Source: Phycisphaerales bacterium (GTDB taxonomy: Bacteria > Planctomycetota > Phycisphaerae > Phycisphaerales > SM1A02). Taken from it: DNA of 56,420 bases. How positions within the stretch are numbered: position 1 is the first letter of the stretch; each line of letters begins with the position of its first letter. The stretch lies in assembly GCA_014238125.1 (NCBI GenBank), contig JABABS010000080.1:1-56420 (forward strand), written 5' to 3'. The notes under the pieces are model-generated. The model saw nothing but the letters and a program-made list of their open reading frames with translations, made no database searches and was not told the DNA's origin. The translations under genes and the position numbers were made by a program. This document shows positions 1-8,892 of this stretch, one piece after another.

Positions 1-201
1 CTTCTCCCCTGCTTCTGCAACTCGAAGGATTACTTCCTTGGTTGCGTCGTCTAGTTTGTTCCAGATCGTCACCAATCGCTGCAGTTTTTCATCATCTGCA
101 ACGCTCGAACAACTCTCCAATTGGGGAATCTGTGTTGTTGCTACCGTAAGGTTAGTTTCATCCCCTACTGTTCGAGTCCTGTATGGCCCACTTACTAGCA
201 C
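1..201 (-). CDS. Partial short protein resembling planctomycete integrase-associated tails (3' end outside the window)
   Basis: On the minus strand a frame opens after a TAG, with GTG at 201-199 as the only early start, and runs off the window at position 1 (at least 67 codons). It reads G-P-Y-R-T-R-T-V-G-D-E near the start. A helical, well-formed tail follows, with DDEKLQRLVTIWNKLDD and VILRVAEAGEK. From memory, planctomycete genomes often carry a similar short tail beside tyrosine recombinase genes, with a tRNA-derived segment followed by a W-x-x-L-x-x-x-I-L-x-x-x-x-A pattern. That resemblance is the only basis for the call. No catalytic part is inside the window. There is no convincing ribosome binding site, so this could be a decayed remnant or a chance frame. 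Confidence 0.35.
   Translation of the reverse strand, partial: MLVSGPYRTRTVGDETNLTVATTQIPQLESCSSVADDEKLQRLVTIWNKLDDATKEVILRVAEAGEK
171..191 (+). other. tRNA 3'-end-like fragment (possible attachment-site scar)
   Basis: The plus strand reads TTCGAGTCCTGTATGGCCCAC. This matches the T-loop, the 3' half of the T-stem and the 3' acceptor strand of a bacterial tRNA (GGGCC-type acceptor, as in tRNA-Ile). The 5' half of the T-stem does not pair and no upstream cloverleaf is present, so it is not a working tRNA. Such fragments are typical of integrase attachment sites at tRNA 3' ends. Confidence 0.4.
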
Positions 202-224
202 CTACCTGCTGATGCAGGTGGGTG
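199..224. other. Strong 11-bp hairpin next to the tRNA-like fragment
   Basis: CACCTACCTGC at 199-209 pairs with GCAGGTGGGTG at 214-224 (one G-T pair) around a TGAT loop. A short T-rich stretch (TTTCT) follows on the plus strand. It could be a weak terminator, or structure belonging to the neighbouring attachment-site-like sequence. It overlaps the GTG start proposed for the minus-strand frame. Confidence 0.45.
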
Positions 225-292
225 TTTCTACTTGCACTGTCTGCAGTTACAGATTATTTACAGAACCTTCGCTCTGTACAAATCCCTCACCG

Positions 293-1015
293 TCATCTTC
301 TTTCTTGTGCCTGGATTGCATTAGGAATCATTTCTTGATCCCAACACTTGAAGGCATCAAACCAAAGTTGATAACCTTCTTCACTTAAGTGCAAATAATC
401 CGGCATGATGCTTGGATCGATTGAACCATCTTCATCGATCAGTATGTGCCCAATTGGCAAAAAGGTAACGCGGTCGTCATTATCATATTTTGATTGAAGC
501 GCTTGATTCACCTGCAGTATAGACCCGCGCATTTGATTGAATGTTTGACCACGAGGAAAAATATCATGAAGAAGCACATGTACATTTGGCAACAAAGACT
601 TCAGCTCTTCAACAACTGCAACCACGCCTGCAAGAACTTCTGTTTCAGTATCAACAGGACTTTGGCCAAAGTTATTGGTACCGATCATCACTACTGCTAA
701 CTCTGGAGATAATCCTTGGAGATGACCATTTTTTAATCGCCACAACACATGCTCAGTGCAATCGCCGCTGATACCCAAGTTAATTGCACCCAAGGGCGCA
801 AGATGTTTCTTCCAAATTGCTGCCCCATTACCTTCCCAACCTTGCGTAATCGAGTCGCCTACAAAAATAACGCTCGAGCTACTCCCCACTTGATCCACAA
901 CCTTCTGCAGTTGTGCAGTACGAGCAACCCACCATTCGAGATCCCTTGGTTGTGGCGTAATCGTACTTAATTCAGGTACTAAAAACAAAAAAGCAATGCA
1001 AATTAGTTTAAACAT
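293..1015 (-). CDS. SGNH/GDSL-family secreted hydrolase
   Basis: A 240-residue protein with a short hydrophobic N-terminus (residues 1-20) that looks like a signal peptide. Block I is FVGDSITQGW, with the nucleophilic Ser at about 55. The block II Gly sits in LGISGD (about 80-85), block III is GTNN (112-115), and block V is DYLHLSEEGY with Asp about 206 and His about 209. All four SGNH blocks are therefore intact. The layout resembles the PAF acetylhydrolase gamma-subunit-like branch, whose members deacylate esters or carbohydrates; the substrate cannot be read from sequence. It stands alone, pointing away from the next gene by about 100 bp. Export to the periplasm or outside is inferred from the N-terminus. 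Confidence 0.85.
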   Translation of the reverse strand: MFKLICIAFLFLVPELSTITPQPRDLEWWVARTAQLQKVVDQVGSSSSVIFVGDSITQGWEGNGAAIWKKHLAPLGAINLGISGDCTEHVLWRLKNGHLQGLSPELAVVMIGTNNFGQSPVDTETEVLAGVVAVVEELKSLLPNVHVLLHDIFPRGQTFNQMRGSILQVNQALQSKYDNDDRVTFLPIGHILIDEDGSIDPSIMPDYLHLSEEGYQLWFDAFKCWDQEMIPNAIQAQERR

Positions 1016-1114
1016 GAGTGGAGTATACAGTTGATCTCCTGTGTATTTATATGATCTAACTGCAAACAGTGCCCAGCAAACCCTACCTATATAGTACGAC
1101 TTGGAGCATCAACA

Positions 1115-2059
1115 TCAGATTTGGTCGTACGCAAGCGTTCGGTTCGTACGCCGCCCTACTTCACTTGCATACCGGCATCCAAGTGTGTCACGATGTTCCT
1201 TCGCCCACTGCGTGAGATGTATGTTACCCGTGGCGGGATTCTCTGAATCAAGCAAACCTCGAGTGAGCCCTTTGACTTCTTCCTTTGTGATGATGACATC
1301 CTTCACAAATGAGTTAAGTAGCCTTGAACATGCAAATGCAATTGGAGCAGGAATACGCATGATCGGCCTTCGCACATTCAAAATTTTTGCAAGAGTACGA
1401 ATAAGTTCAATGTAACTGAATCCTTCTGGTCCCACAGCGTCGACGGTAATATCACCGCTCATGTTTGCATGCTCGATAAGTAGCGTTGCCATATCCTCAA
1501 CATGCAGAGGTCTAAGTCGGTATGTACCATCGCCAAAAACACCAAAGATCGGCATGTGCCTCAGTGCCCATGCAATGTTGTTGACAAGAATGTCACTCCT
1601 GCCAAAGAGCACGCCGGGGCGTAGAATTGAATGAGTAATTCCCGTTTCTGCAAGCGCATCTTCGAGTTCGTGTTTTCCTTTGTAGTACCCAAGATCATCG
1701 GCTTCGTCGGCATGCAGAATAGACACGTGGACAATTCGCTCAACACCAGCGCGTTTGGCCGCTTCGAAAAGAATTTTTGTGTTCGTTATAGCTTGTTCAA
1801 ATGAAAAGAGTTTGTGATTAAAACGAACCCAATAGGTGTTGTAGAGCACGGCTGCACCATCGAGGGTGCGTGCAAGTGCATCTGGATTATCGAATGCGAG
1901 GGGCTTGATGTCAATTGCATCACCAAAGGGATTGGGCCGATTTGGGGAATTGGTAAGCGTACGAAGAGGAATACCCTGCTCAAGAAGTTGCTCTGCAACA
2001 ACTTTGCCTGTGTAGCCAAGTGCGCCAGTAATGACGTGAAATCCCGTTTTCATTTCCAC
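1115..2059 (-). CDS. NAD(P)-binding epimerase/NmrA-like oxidoreductase
   Basis: A 314-residue cytoplasmic protein starting with a Rossmann nucleotide-binding strand, ITGALGYTGKVV (residues 10-21), the GxxGxxG pattern of atypical short-chain dehydrogenases. Further on, VERIVHVSILHADEAD and a later LRPGVLFGRSDIL match the NmrA/NDUFA9-like group, where the usual YxxxK pair is weak: YYKGKHELE here gives a Y-x-x-x-K. The family contains sugar epimerases, quinone or redox sensors and complex I assembly proteins, so the substrate is not assigned. The start lies 46 bp from the divergently transcribed amidase gene, so the two could share a regulatory region. Confidence 0.75.
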   Translation of the reverse strand: MEMKTGFHVITGALGYTGKVVAEQLLEQGIPLRTLTNSPNRPNPFGDAIDIKPLAFDNPDALARTLDGAAVLYNTYWVRFNHKLFSFEQAITNTKILFEAAKRAGVERIVHVSILHADEADDLGYYKGKHELEDALAETGITHSILRPGVLFGRSDILVNNIAWALRHMPIFGVFGDGTYRLRPLHVEDMATLLIEHANMSGDITVDAVGPEGFSYIELIRTLAKILNVRRPIMRIPAPIAFACSRLLNSFVKDVIITKEEVKGLTRGLLDSENPATGNIHLTQWAKEHRDTLGCRYASEVGRRTNRTLAYDQI

Positions 2060-2105
2060 ATTGTACTACGCATCAAACCAAAGGCGAATTGAGTACACTG
2101 ACAAC

Positions 2106-3788
2106 ATGACCAACAAAGAACAGACTCGCCGAGATTTTTTAACGAAGGCAACGATTCTTTCTGCACTTGGCGCCACTACTGCCACGTTGCTAGGCAACCA
2201 ATCAACTACTGAGGTAAGTGATCAAGCGATGCAACACGCTGAAGAACTTGCAGGCATTTCATTCACAAAAAGTGAACGATTTCAAATGCTAGGGACAATC
2301 CAAGAGCAACAAGCTATGCTTGCTTCGAGAATCACCCAAGGTGAAATTCCAAACTCACTTTCACCCGCAACAGTATTCCAACCCCGCATCCCAAACACGC
2401 CCTTGCAATTGAAAACGACCAGTGGAAATCCCATTCACAATTTGCCTAACGCAGGACCTTGCCCAAAAGAAGATGACGAACTTGCCTTTGCGCCAGTCTG
2501 GAAACTCTCGCAATGGTTACGGAACCGTTCCATTACGAGTGAAAAACTGACTCGGCTTTCACTCAATCGTTTAAAACGCTTTAACCCTTCGCTCAATTGT
2601 GTTATCACCTTCACTGAAAAAGTTGCGTTACAACAAGCCAAACGCGCTGATCGGGAGCTCGATGAAGGCCATTGGCGTGGTCCACTACATGGCATTCCAT
2701 GGGGAGCAAAAGATATCATCGATACTGCAGGTCACCCAACTACGTGGGGTGCTGCGGCTTATCAAGATCGAATTTCTGAAACGAATGCATATGTTGTAAA
2801 TAAACTTGAACTTTCCGGCGCTGTGCTCGTTGCGAAGTTGGCAGTTGGTGCACTTGCCTACGGAGACATCTGGTTTGGCGGAACATGCAAAAATCCATTT
2901 GATACTAATGAAGGATCGAGCGGATCGAGTGCTGGCCCTGCATCTGCTACTGCAGCGGGGCTACTTCCCTTTACATTAGGCACAGAAACATACGGATCAA
3001 TTGTTTCGCCTTGCATGCGCTGCGGCGCAACTGGTCTTCGCCCTACATTTGGCCGAGTTGCACGAACGGGCGTGATGGCGCTCTGTTGGTCACTCGACAA
3101 AATTGGACCGATTTGTAGAAGTGTCCTTGACACTGCGTTGGTTCTTGATGTCATCAATGGTAGTGACGCGAGTGATCCTTCAAGTGTCACAATGCCATTT
3201 CACTTTGATGCTGCACAAGATGTAAAAGGGTTGCGGCTTGGATATGACCCAGCACTATTTGGTGGTCCAACAGAGCAATTTGATCGTTCTGCACTTCGAG
3301 CTGCTGAGGCATCGGGTGCGACGCTTGTCGAAACATCTGTGCCAAAGATCGACAATACGCTACTCCTCATTCCACTACTTGTCGAAGCGGCTTCCGCGTT
3401 TGAAGAACTCACCCGTTCAAACCAAGACGATCTTCTTGTTTGGCAAGATGATGATGCTTGGCCAAACTCATTTCGTCAAACATGGTTCATCCCTGCAATT
3501 GAACACGTGCAAGCTAGTCGTCTGCGAAGGAAAATAATGGAACAAATGCACGACTGGATGAACGATTCATTTGATGCTTTTTTAACACCATCTTTTTCAG
3601 ATCTTTTACTTACGACCAACGGTACTGGACATCCCGCTCTTGTGATGCGAAGTGGGATGCACAACGCCAAACCTGTTGGCACAACGCTGATTGGTCGTCT
3701 CTTCGATGAAGGAACACTTTGCAGACTTGGAATGGCAATTGAATCTGAACTTGGTGTTTGGGATGTCCGACCCAAATCGCCTGCATAG
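2106..3788 (+). CDS. Tat-exported amidase-signature family hydrolase
   Basis: I chose the ATG at 2106 because it gives a 560-residue protein with a twin-arginine signal: RRDFLTKA at residues 8-15, then a hydrophobic stretch. The amidase-signature core is intact. Lys202 lies in WGAKDIID, the cis-Ser is about 271 in GSSGSSAGPA, and the nucleophile Ser298 is in TETYGSIVSP. This Ser-cisSer-Lys triad cleaves amide bonds (GatA and FAAH belong to the family). The segment before the core (about residues 30-110) carries a QxQ-rich linker and is not family-typical. There is no GatB or GatC nearby and the protein appears exported, so it is unlikely to be the tRNA amidotransferase subunit; a catabolic or envelope amidase is more likely. 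Confidence 0.85.
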   Translation: MTNKEQTRRDFLTKATILSALGATTATLLGNQSTTEVSDQAMQHAEELAGISFTKSERFQMLGTIQEQQAMLASRITQGEIPNSLSPATVFQPRIPNTPLQLKTTSGNPIHNLPNAGPCPKEDDELAFAPVWKLSQWLRNRSITSEKLTRLSLNRLKRFNPSLNCVITFTEKVALQQAKRADRELDEGHWRGPLHGIPWGAKDIIDTAGHPTTWGAAAYQDRISETNAYVVNKLELSGAVLVAKLAVGALAYGDIWFGGTCKNPFDTNEGSSGSSAGPASATAAGLLPFTLGTETYGSIVSPCMRCGATGLRPTFGRVARTGVMALCWSLDKIGPICRSVLDTALVLDVINGSDASDPSSVTMPFHFDAAQDVKGLRLGYDPALFGGPTEQFDRSALRAAEASGATLVETSVPKIDNTLLLIPLLVEAASAFEELTRSNQDDLLVWQDDDAWPNSFRQTWFIPAIEHVQASRLRRKIMEQMHDWMNDSFDAFLTPSFSDLLLTTNGTGHPALVMRSGMHNAKPVGTTLIGRLFDEGTLCRLGMAIESELGVWDVRPKSPA

Positions 3789-3804
3789 CGAGTACCATAA
3801 CTTG

Positions 3805-5778
3805 ATGCTTATTCATTCATGCGGTGCGTTCCTCTCACTCATTTTGAGTTTTACAATTCCACAATTGGATCTTGCAGATGATCAATTCAGACAAATAACA
3901 ATTGATAGAGAAACCAACCAATATCTAGGTCATCCAACAACCGTATTGCTAGAAGATGGCCAAACGATTTTTTGCGTATATCCCAAAGGTCATGGCAAAG
4001 GTGAACTTGTATTAAAAAAATCAGAGGATGGAGGCAAAACTTGGAGCGATCGATTACCAACTCCTGCTTCATGGGCAACTTCAAAAGAAACACCGCACAT
4101 TTTTCCAGTCACTGACAAAGACGGTGGAAAAAGATTAATTCTTTTTTCAAGTTTGTATCCAATAAGAATGTCAGTCAGCGAAGATGCAGGCGACACATGG
4201 TCGCAACTTGCGCCGATTGGCGAGTTTGGCGGCATTGTAGGTATGGCTGACATAATCGAAACCGGCAAGGGGCAATACACTGCGTTCTTTCATGACGATG
4301 GCAGATTTATCGCCCAAGATGGCGCGTGGACTGGTCTCTTTCATGTCTACGCTGTTGATTCTGTTGATGGCGGACTTACATGGAGTGAACCGCGAGTCGT
4401 TGCGCATCTTCCCGACGTTCATCTATGCGAACCAGGGTTATTTCTTTCCCCAGATGGCAAGAAATATGCAATGCTGTTGCGCGAAAATAGTCGCAAGAAA
4501 AACAGCCATATTTGTTTCAGCGAGGACAAAGGAAAAACATGGTCAACGCCAATAGAAATGCCAAGATCTTTGACAGGCGATCGGCATCAAGGAGTCTATG
4601 CAGATGACGGGCGTTTGTTTATTTCTTTTAGAGATACCGCTGAGGAAAGCAAGTTTTTCGGGGATTGGGTTGCGTGGGTTGGCACCTTTGAAGATCTAGA
4701 AAAAGGTAATGAAGGTGCGTATCGACTACGACTCTCAGACAACCATCATCGTGGAGATTGTGCGTATCCAGGAGTTGAGTTGTTACCTGATGGGACAATC
4801 TTTACAGCAACATACGGGCACTGGGATGTAGGAGAGCAACCATATATTCGTGGTGTTCATTTGAACCTTGAAGAACTCGATAAAATGCTTGCAATTGACT
4901 CAAGGTTTCACTGTTACGTTCTTGGCAGAGCGCAAGATGGTGGCTTACCCCACCTCGGTTGTGAAAAATCATGTTGTGAAGAAGCCAGAAAAAGTGGTAG
5001 AAAAGAATACCCCGCATGCCTTGGTATTCACGACACGAAAACAGGAAAATTACTTCTGATTGAAGCAACACCTGCAATTGAATCGCAAGTTGCACTTTTG
5101 CATCAACTAACAGACGCACACGATCGTGGGCGTCAACCATTTGATGCTTTGCTCCTCACACATGCACACATTGGCCACTACGCTGGACTCATCCACCTTG
5201 GCAGAGAAGTTGCATCCACTAACGCAATTCCAACATTCGTCACCAAACGCATGGGAGATTTTTTAACGAATAATGCACCGTGGTCGCAACTTGTTTCACT
5301 GAATCAAATCGACTTAGAAATATTCCCAGAGACAGATCGCCTTTCAATTTCTTTTTCCCCCATCGAAGGGTTAGAAATCGAAGCATTCAAAGTCCCGCAT
5401 CGCGACGAGTTCAGCGACACTGTTGCTTACAAAATACACGGTGCCGATCAAACTGTACTTTTCGTTCCGGATATTGACCGATGGGATGACCACGAAAAAC
5501 TGCTTGAGAGATTACTCGATGGCGTTGATGTTGCGTACATTGACGGAACGTTTTACGACGGGCGAGAATTACCGGGCCGGGACTTGAAAGAAATCCCACA
5601 CCCGATGATGACCGATACGATGGAGCGTCTTTCTCAGTTCGCCTTTGAGCACAACGGAGCGATTCGTTTTATCCATTTGAATCATACAAATCCAGCCTTC
5701 AGTGACCATGCAATTCTGAAAGATATCACGAAGCGTGGTTTTAGAATTGCAAAGCAAGGCGAGCGTATAGGTTTGTAA
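3805..5778 (+). CDS. Sialidase-like (BNR/Asp-box) domain fused to a PqqB-like metallo-beta-lactamase domain
   Basis: The start at 3805 gives a 657-residue protein beginning with a signal-like stretch MLIHSCGAFLSLILSF. An in-frame start at 3691 would overlap the amidase gene. Residues about 25-360 form a sialidase-type propeller with four Asp boxes: SEDGGKTW about 73, SEDAGDTW about 125, SVDGGLTW about 186 and SEDKGKTW about 239. From about residue 368 a second fold begins with YVLGRAQDGG and a Cys cluster (HLGCEKSCCEEA). The zinc motif THAHIGH (452-458) follows, and later HRDEFSDTVAY and FVPDID. This resembles PqqB-type metallo-hydrolases in which the D of HxHxDH is replaced. The frame is unbroken across the junction. 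The gene starts 16 bp after the amidase. Substrates are unknown. Confidence 0.85.
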   Translation: MLIHSCGAFLSLILSFTIPQLDLADDQFRQITIDRETNQYLGHPTTVLLEDGQTIFCVYPKGHGKGELVLKKSEDGGKTWSDRLPTPASWATSKETPHIFPVTDKDGGKRLILFSSLYPIRMSVSEDAGDTWSQLAPIGEFGGIVGMADIIETGKGQYTAFFHDDGRFIAQDGAWTGLFHVYAVDSVDGGLTWSEPRVVAHLPDVHLCEPGLFLSPDGKKYAMLLRENSRKKNSHICFSEDKGKTWSTPIEMPRSLTGDRHQGVYADDGRLFISFRDTAEESKFFGDWVAWVGTFEDLEKGNEGAYRLRLSDNHHRGDCAYPGVELLPDGTIFTATYGHWDVGEQPYIRGVHLNLEELDKMLAIDSRFHCYVLGRAQDGGLPHLGCEKSCCEEARKSGRKEYPACLGIHDTKTGKLLLIEATPAIESQVALLHQLTDAHDRGRQPFDALLLTHAHIGHYAGLIHLGREVASTNAIPTFVTKRMGDFLTNNAPWSQLVSLNQIDLEIFPETDRLSISFSPIEGLEIEAFKVPHRDEFSDTVAYKIHGADQTVLFVPDIDRWDDHEKLLERLLDGVDVAYIDGTFYDGRELPGRDLKEIPHPMMTDTMERLSQFAFEHNGAIRFIHLNHTNPAFSDHAILKDITKRGFRIAKQGERIGL

Positions 5779-5810
5779 GAGCAAATGTCCTCAATTGGAT
5801 GAATAATAGT

Positions 5811-5838
5811 TTGGATTTGCTTAATCCAATGGTATACT
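5811..5838 (+). promoter_or_regulatory. Candidate promoter with an overlapping inverted repeat
   Basis: TTGGAT at 5811-5816, a 16-bp spacer and TATACT at 5833-5838 fit a sigma70-type promoter. A transcript would begin about 5845, only about 3 nt before the ATG at 5848, so the mRNA may be nearly leaderless. TTGGATT-TGCTT-AATCCAA at 5811-5829 is a perfect 7-bp inverted repeat covering the -35 box and could be an operator. Confidence 0.45.
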
Positions 5839-5847
5839 TTTATCTTG

Positions 5848-6882
5848 ATGCGACTCATTCACTTCCTCATTTTTTTCTTTTCTTGCACTCCATTCGCCCA
5901 TGGGCAGTGGCCAGGGCAAACACCACCTGATGCTGTTCCTGTGTATTTACCAGCAGATTACGATCCATCAGAACAAACTCCACTCGTTATTTTTTTACAT
6001 GGGTATGCCCCACTCACAACTGCGTGGTACGACATCCTCCTTCCGTTGCAAGAAGATGCAACCGACCATGGCTATATCTTTGCCAAACCAAATGGAAGCC
6101 AAGATGGCCTTGGCGAGTTTTACTGGAACGCAACAGACGCATGCTGTGACATGTGGGGAAACGACCCAGATCATGTCGGGTACATCATTGCACTTGTAGA
6201 GTCAATAAAAGCTCAGTACAACATAGACCCACAACGTGTCCACCTTATCGGGCATTCCAACGGCGGATTTATGTGCCATCGAATGGCATGTGAAAGCCCA
6301 GAAACTTTCGCGTCCGTCGTGAGTATCGCGGGTGCGATGTGGAACGACCCGGAAATATGCCACCCAACTTCACCGATCCATGTCCTTCAAATTCATGGCA
6401 CGCTAGACCCTGTCATTTTTTGGCTAGGCGGTTACATCGGCTTTACGCCCTATCCAAGTGCAAGCACATCCGCTGCATACTGGGCTATGCATAATGGTTG
6501 CTCCACAACTGCAACGAACGCTGGAAATTTTGATTTCGACTGGTTTATTCTTTTTAACGAAACGACACGCTGGGTGTACGAAAGTTGTGACTATAACGAG
6601 TCGGGCTCTGCGGAACTCTGGCAAATTACCACTGGTGCACACTTCCCAGCAATTTCAGCCGAAGGAATAAATGCACTCTTTGATTATTTGGATACGCACA
6701 CAAAACCCCAAACAAATTGCATTGCTGATTTGGACGGTGATCAGCAAGTAGCGATAGAGGATTTATTACTCGTTATTGGAGGATGGGGAAGTGATGATTC
6801 AATTGCAGACTTAAATAACGACTCTATAGTGAACATCAGCGATTTACTCATCCTTCTCAAAGGTTGGGGATCATGTGCATAA
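5848..6882 (+). CDS. Secreted PHB-depolymerase/feruloyl-esterase-like hydrolase with C-terminal dockerin-like module
   Basis: The ATG at 5848 gives 344 residues; an adjacent TTG at 5845 is less likely. A signal peptide ends near FAHGQ (about residue 20). The catalytic domain has an oxyanion stretch VIFLHGYAP and the nucleophile elbow GHSNGGF (Ser137), as in the LpqC/PHB depolymerase branch of alpha/beta hydrolases. FLHG, NGS and a Cys pair around the AC-C-DMWG segment suggest an extracellular esterase. From about residue 291 the protein ends in a paired Asp-rich module (DLDGDQQVAIEDLLLVIGGW and a second copy) finishing WGSCA, the planctomycete dockerin-like tail. The tail presumably anchors or sorts the enzyme at the cell surface. 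The natural ester substrate is unknown. Confidence 0.85.
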   Translation: MRLIHFLIFFFSCTPFAHGQWPGQTPPDAVPVYLPADYDPSEQTPLVIFLHGYAPLTTAWYDILLPLQEDATDHGYIFAKPNGSQDGLGEFYWNATDACCDMWGNDPDHVGYIIALVESIKAQYNIDPQRVHLIGHSNGGFMCHRMACESPETFASVVSIAGAMWNDPEICHPTSPIHVLQIHGTLDPVIFWLGGYIGFTPYPSASTSAAYWAMHNGCSTTATNAGNFDFDWFILFNETTRWVYESCDYNESGSAELWQITTGAHFPAISAEGINALFDYLDTHTKPQTNCIADLDGDQQVAIEDLLLVIGGWGSDDSIADLNNDSIVNISDLLILLKGWGSCA

Positions 6883-6895
6883 AACTGTTTAAATG

Positions 6896-6952
6896 TATTG
6901 CGCTTGCAAACGTTGAATGCAAAGCAATATTTAATTCACTTTTTACGTGAAT
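6896..6952. terminator. Convergent terminator region between the esterase and typA
   Basis: Two hairpins lie between convergent genes. TATTGC (6896-6901) pairs with GCAATA (6924-6929), extended by an inner TTGCA/TGCAA, and is followed by TTTAATT. ATTCAC (6934-6939) pairs with GTGAAT (6947-6952). They can serve both strands; T-runs are modest. Confidence 0.5.
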
Positions 6953-6961
6953 ACATCAATA

Positions 6962-8818
6962 TTAAGAAACTGGGTGTTTTTTGCGGGCAAGTTGTTTACG
7001 CTTCGTTTCGCTAAGCTCTTTTTTACGTAATCGAATGTCATCGGGTGTAATTTCGACAAGTTCATCGTCTTGAATATATTCAAGGGCTGATTCAAGCGTA
7101 ATTTTTATTGATGCTTTTAACACAACCGTTGCTTCCTTGTTTGATTCACGCACGTTTGAAAAAGCTTTACCCTTTGTGATGTTGACATCAAGATCATTAT
7201 CTCGTGCATTTTCACCAACAATTTGTCCGGCATATATCACATCTTGCGGGTCTACAAACAGGATGCCTCTTTGCGAAATATTCAGCATTGAATACATCGT
7301 TGCATTCCCTAATGCAGTTGCAATCAACACACCGTTCGCTCTTCGATATACAGTTGTTCGTATTGGTGCGTATTTTTGAAAACAGTGATACATCACTGCT
7401 TCTCCGCCAGTTGCAGTCAGCATGTGGCTTCGCAATCCAATTAAACCACGGGCTGGAATTTCACATTCAATGTGCATCCGATCAGCACGTTGTTCAATCG
7501 TTTGAACCTCGCCTCCACGCAAACCCAACAATTCCATCGCCGCACCTACGTGTGGCTCATCGACATTCACAGTGAGCAACTCGATAGGCTCGCACATCAC
7601 GCCATCAATTGTTTTCTTTATAACTTGAGGTCTGCCAACGGTTAATTCATATCCTTCTCTTCGCATATTTTCTAGCAAGATGCCAAGGTGTAACAAGCCT
7701 CGTCCAGAAACTTTAAATTCTTCTGCACTGTCCCCTGCTTCAACACGCAATGCTAAGTTTGACCTAAGTTCACGTTGCAAACGGTCAGAAATTTGCCGCG
7801 ATGTCACAAACTTGCCTGATGTTCCCGCATTCGGCGAATCATTGACGCGAAATAACATGTGCAACGTAGGTTCATCAACTGCAATTCGTGCAATCGGGTT
7901 GGGCTGTTCGGGACAGGCGATTGTGTCTCCGATCTCAAATTCACCAATACCCTCAACTGCACATAAGTCGCCAACAGAAACGATCTCCGCTGGCGTTTTA
8001 CCAAGATCTTTAAAGCGATACACTTTTTGTGCTCGAGCAGAGCGGTTTTCATTTGCATGACAAATTGTGACAGCTTGCCCCGCAGTGAGTGCGCCTGAAA
8101 CAATTCGACCAATTGCGATTCGTCCAGCATATGGCGAGTATTCAGCGCTTGCTATCAACATTTGCAAAGGCACATCTGCATATCCAACTGGCGAAGGTAA
8201 ATGCATCATGATTGTATCAAGCAGTGGTTGCATATCACCTTGGTGCACACCCTCTTGAGTAGTAGTCCACTGATCTCTTCCTGAAGCAAATATGACTTGA
8301 AAATCTAAGCGTTCATCGCTCGCACCAAGTGCAACTAGTAAGTCAAACACTTCATCAACAACTTGCTCCGACCGTGCATTTGGGCGATCACACTTGTTGA
8401 TAACAACAATAATTGGATGATCTAATTCAAGCGCTTTACCAAGCACAAACCTTGTTTGTGGCATCGGACCTTCAAATGCATCGACCAGTAACAAAACACC
8501 ATCTGCCATTTTTAATACACGTTCAACTTCACCTCCAAAATCAGCATGCCCAGGTGTGTCAATAATATTAATACGGCATGTCTTGTCAGCGAAGTCGCCA
8601 GTGGGAGGACGATAGGTCACCGCGCAGTTTTTTGAGGTAATCGTAATACCTCGTTCTTTTTCAAGCGGATCAGAATCGAGAATACAATCCGACACATCCC
8701 TGTCCAACTCCATCGCACCGCAAAAAGCAAGCAAAGAGTCAACCAAAGTTGTTTTTCCATGATCAACGTGAGCAATGATGGCAACATTTCTAAGATTAGG
8801 ATCAGCGGTATGAAGCAT
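6962..8818 (-). CDS. typA: Translational GTPase TypA/BipA
   Basis: A 618-residue member of the EF-G/LepA-like ribosome-binding GTPases. G1 is AHVDHGKT (residues 16-23), G2 the RGITI segment, G3 [16 protein letters not shown], and G4 NKCDRP. The beta-barrel domain, the EF-G-like domain V and the TypA-specific C-terminal domain (IELTPxxIRLRKK-type, here [15 protein letters not shown]) are all present and the length matches the family. TypA assists 50S subunit maturation and translation under stress or cold. A reasonable ribosome binding site (AAGGAC) precedes the start. The gene is divergent from the methyltransferase by 74 bp. Confidence 0.97.
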   Translation of the reverse strand: MLHTADPNLRNVAIIAHVDHGKTTLVDSLLAFCGAMELDRDVSDCILDSDPLEKERGITITSKNCAVTYRPPTGDFADKTCRINIIDTPGHADFGGEVERVLKMADGVLLLVDAFEGPMPQTRFVLGKALELDHPIIVVINKCDRPNARSEQVVDEVFDLLVALGASDERLDFQVIFASGRDQWTTTQEGVHQGDMQPLLDTIMMHLPSPVGYADVPLQMLIASAEYSPYAGRIAIGRIVSGALTAGQAVTICHANENRSARAQKVYRFKDLGKTPAEIVSVGDLCAVEGIGEFEIGDTIACPEQPNPIARIAVDEPTLHMLFRVNDSPNAGTSGKFVTSRQISDRLQRELRSNLALRVEAGDSAEEFKVSGRGLLHLGILLENMRREGYELTVGRPQVIKKTIDGVMCEPIELLTVNVDEPHVGAAMELLGLRGGEVQTIEQRADRMHIECEIPARGLIGLRSHMLTATGGEAVMYHCFQKYAPIRTTVYRRANGVLIATALGNATMYSMLNISQRGILFVDPQDVIYAGQIVGENARDNDLDVNITKGKAFSNVRESNKEATVVLKASIKITLESALEYIQDDELVEITPDDIRLRKKELSETKRKQLARKKHPVS

Positions 8819-8892
8819 ATTTTGTGTCCTTCAACGAGTAAGACGAGCCCCGTATTCTACCCGAACTAGGTCAAACGGGTACTATTGCAACT

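Noticed and set aside
171-191. A complete tRNA gene
   Set aside because: Only the 3' end is present; the T-stem does not pair and no D-arm or anticodon arm can be drawn upstream.
38-388. Plus-strand frame of 116 codons
   Set aside because: It lies opposite the better supported minus-strand frame and the SGNH hydrolase end, and its Ser/Cys-rich translation looks like non-coding sequence.
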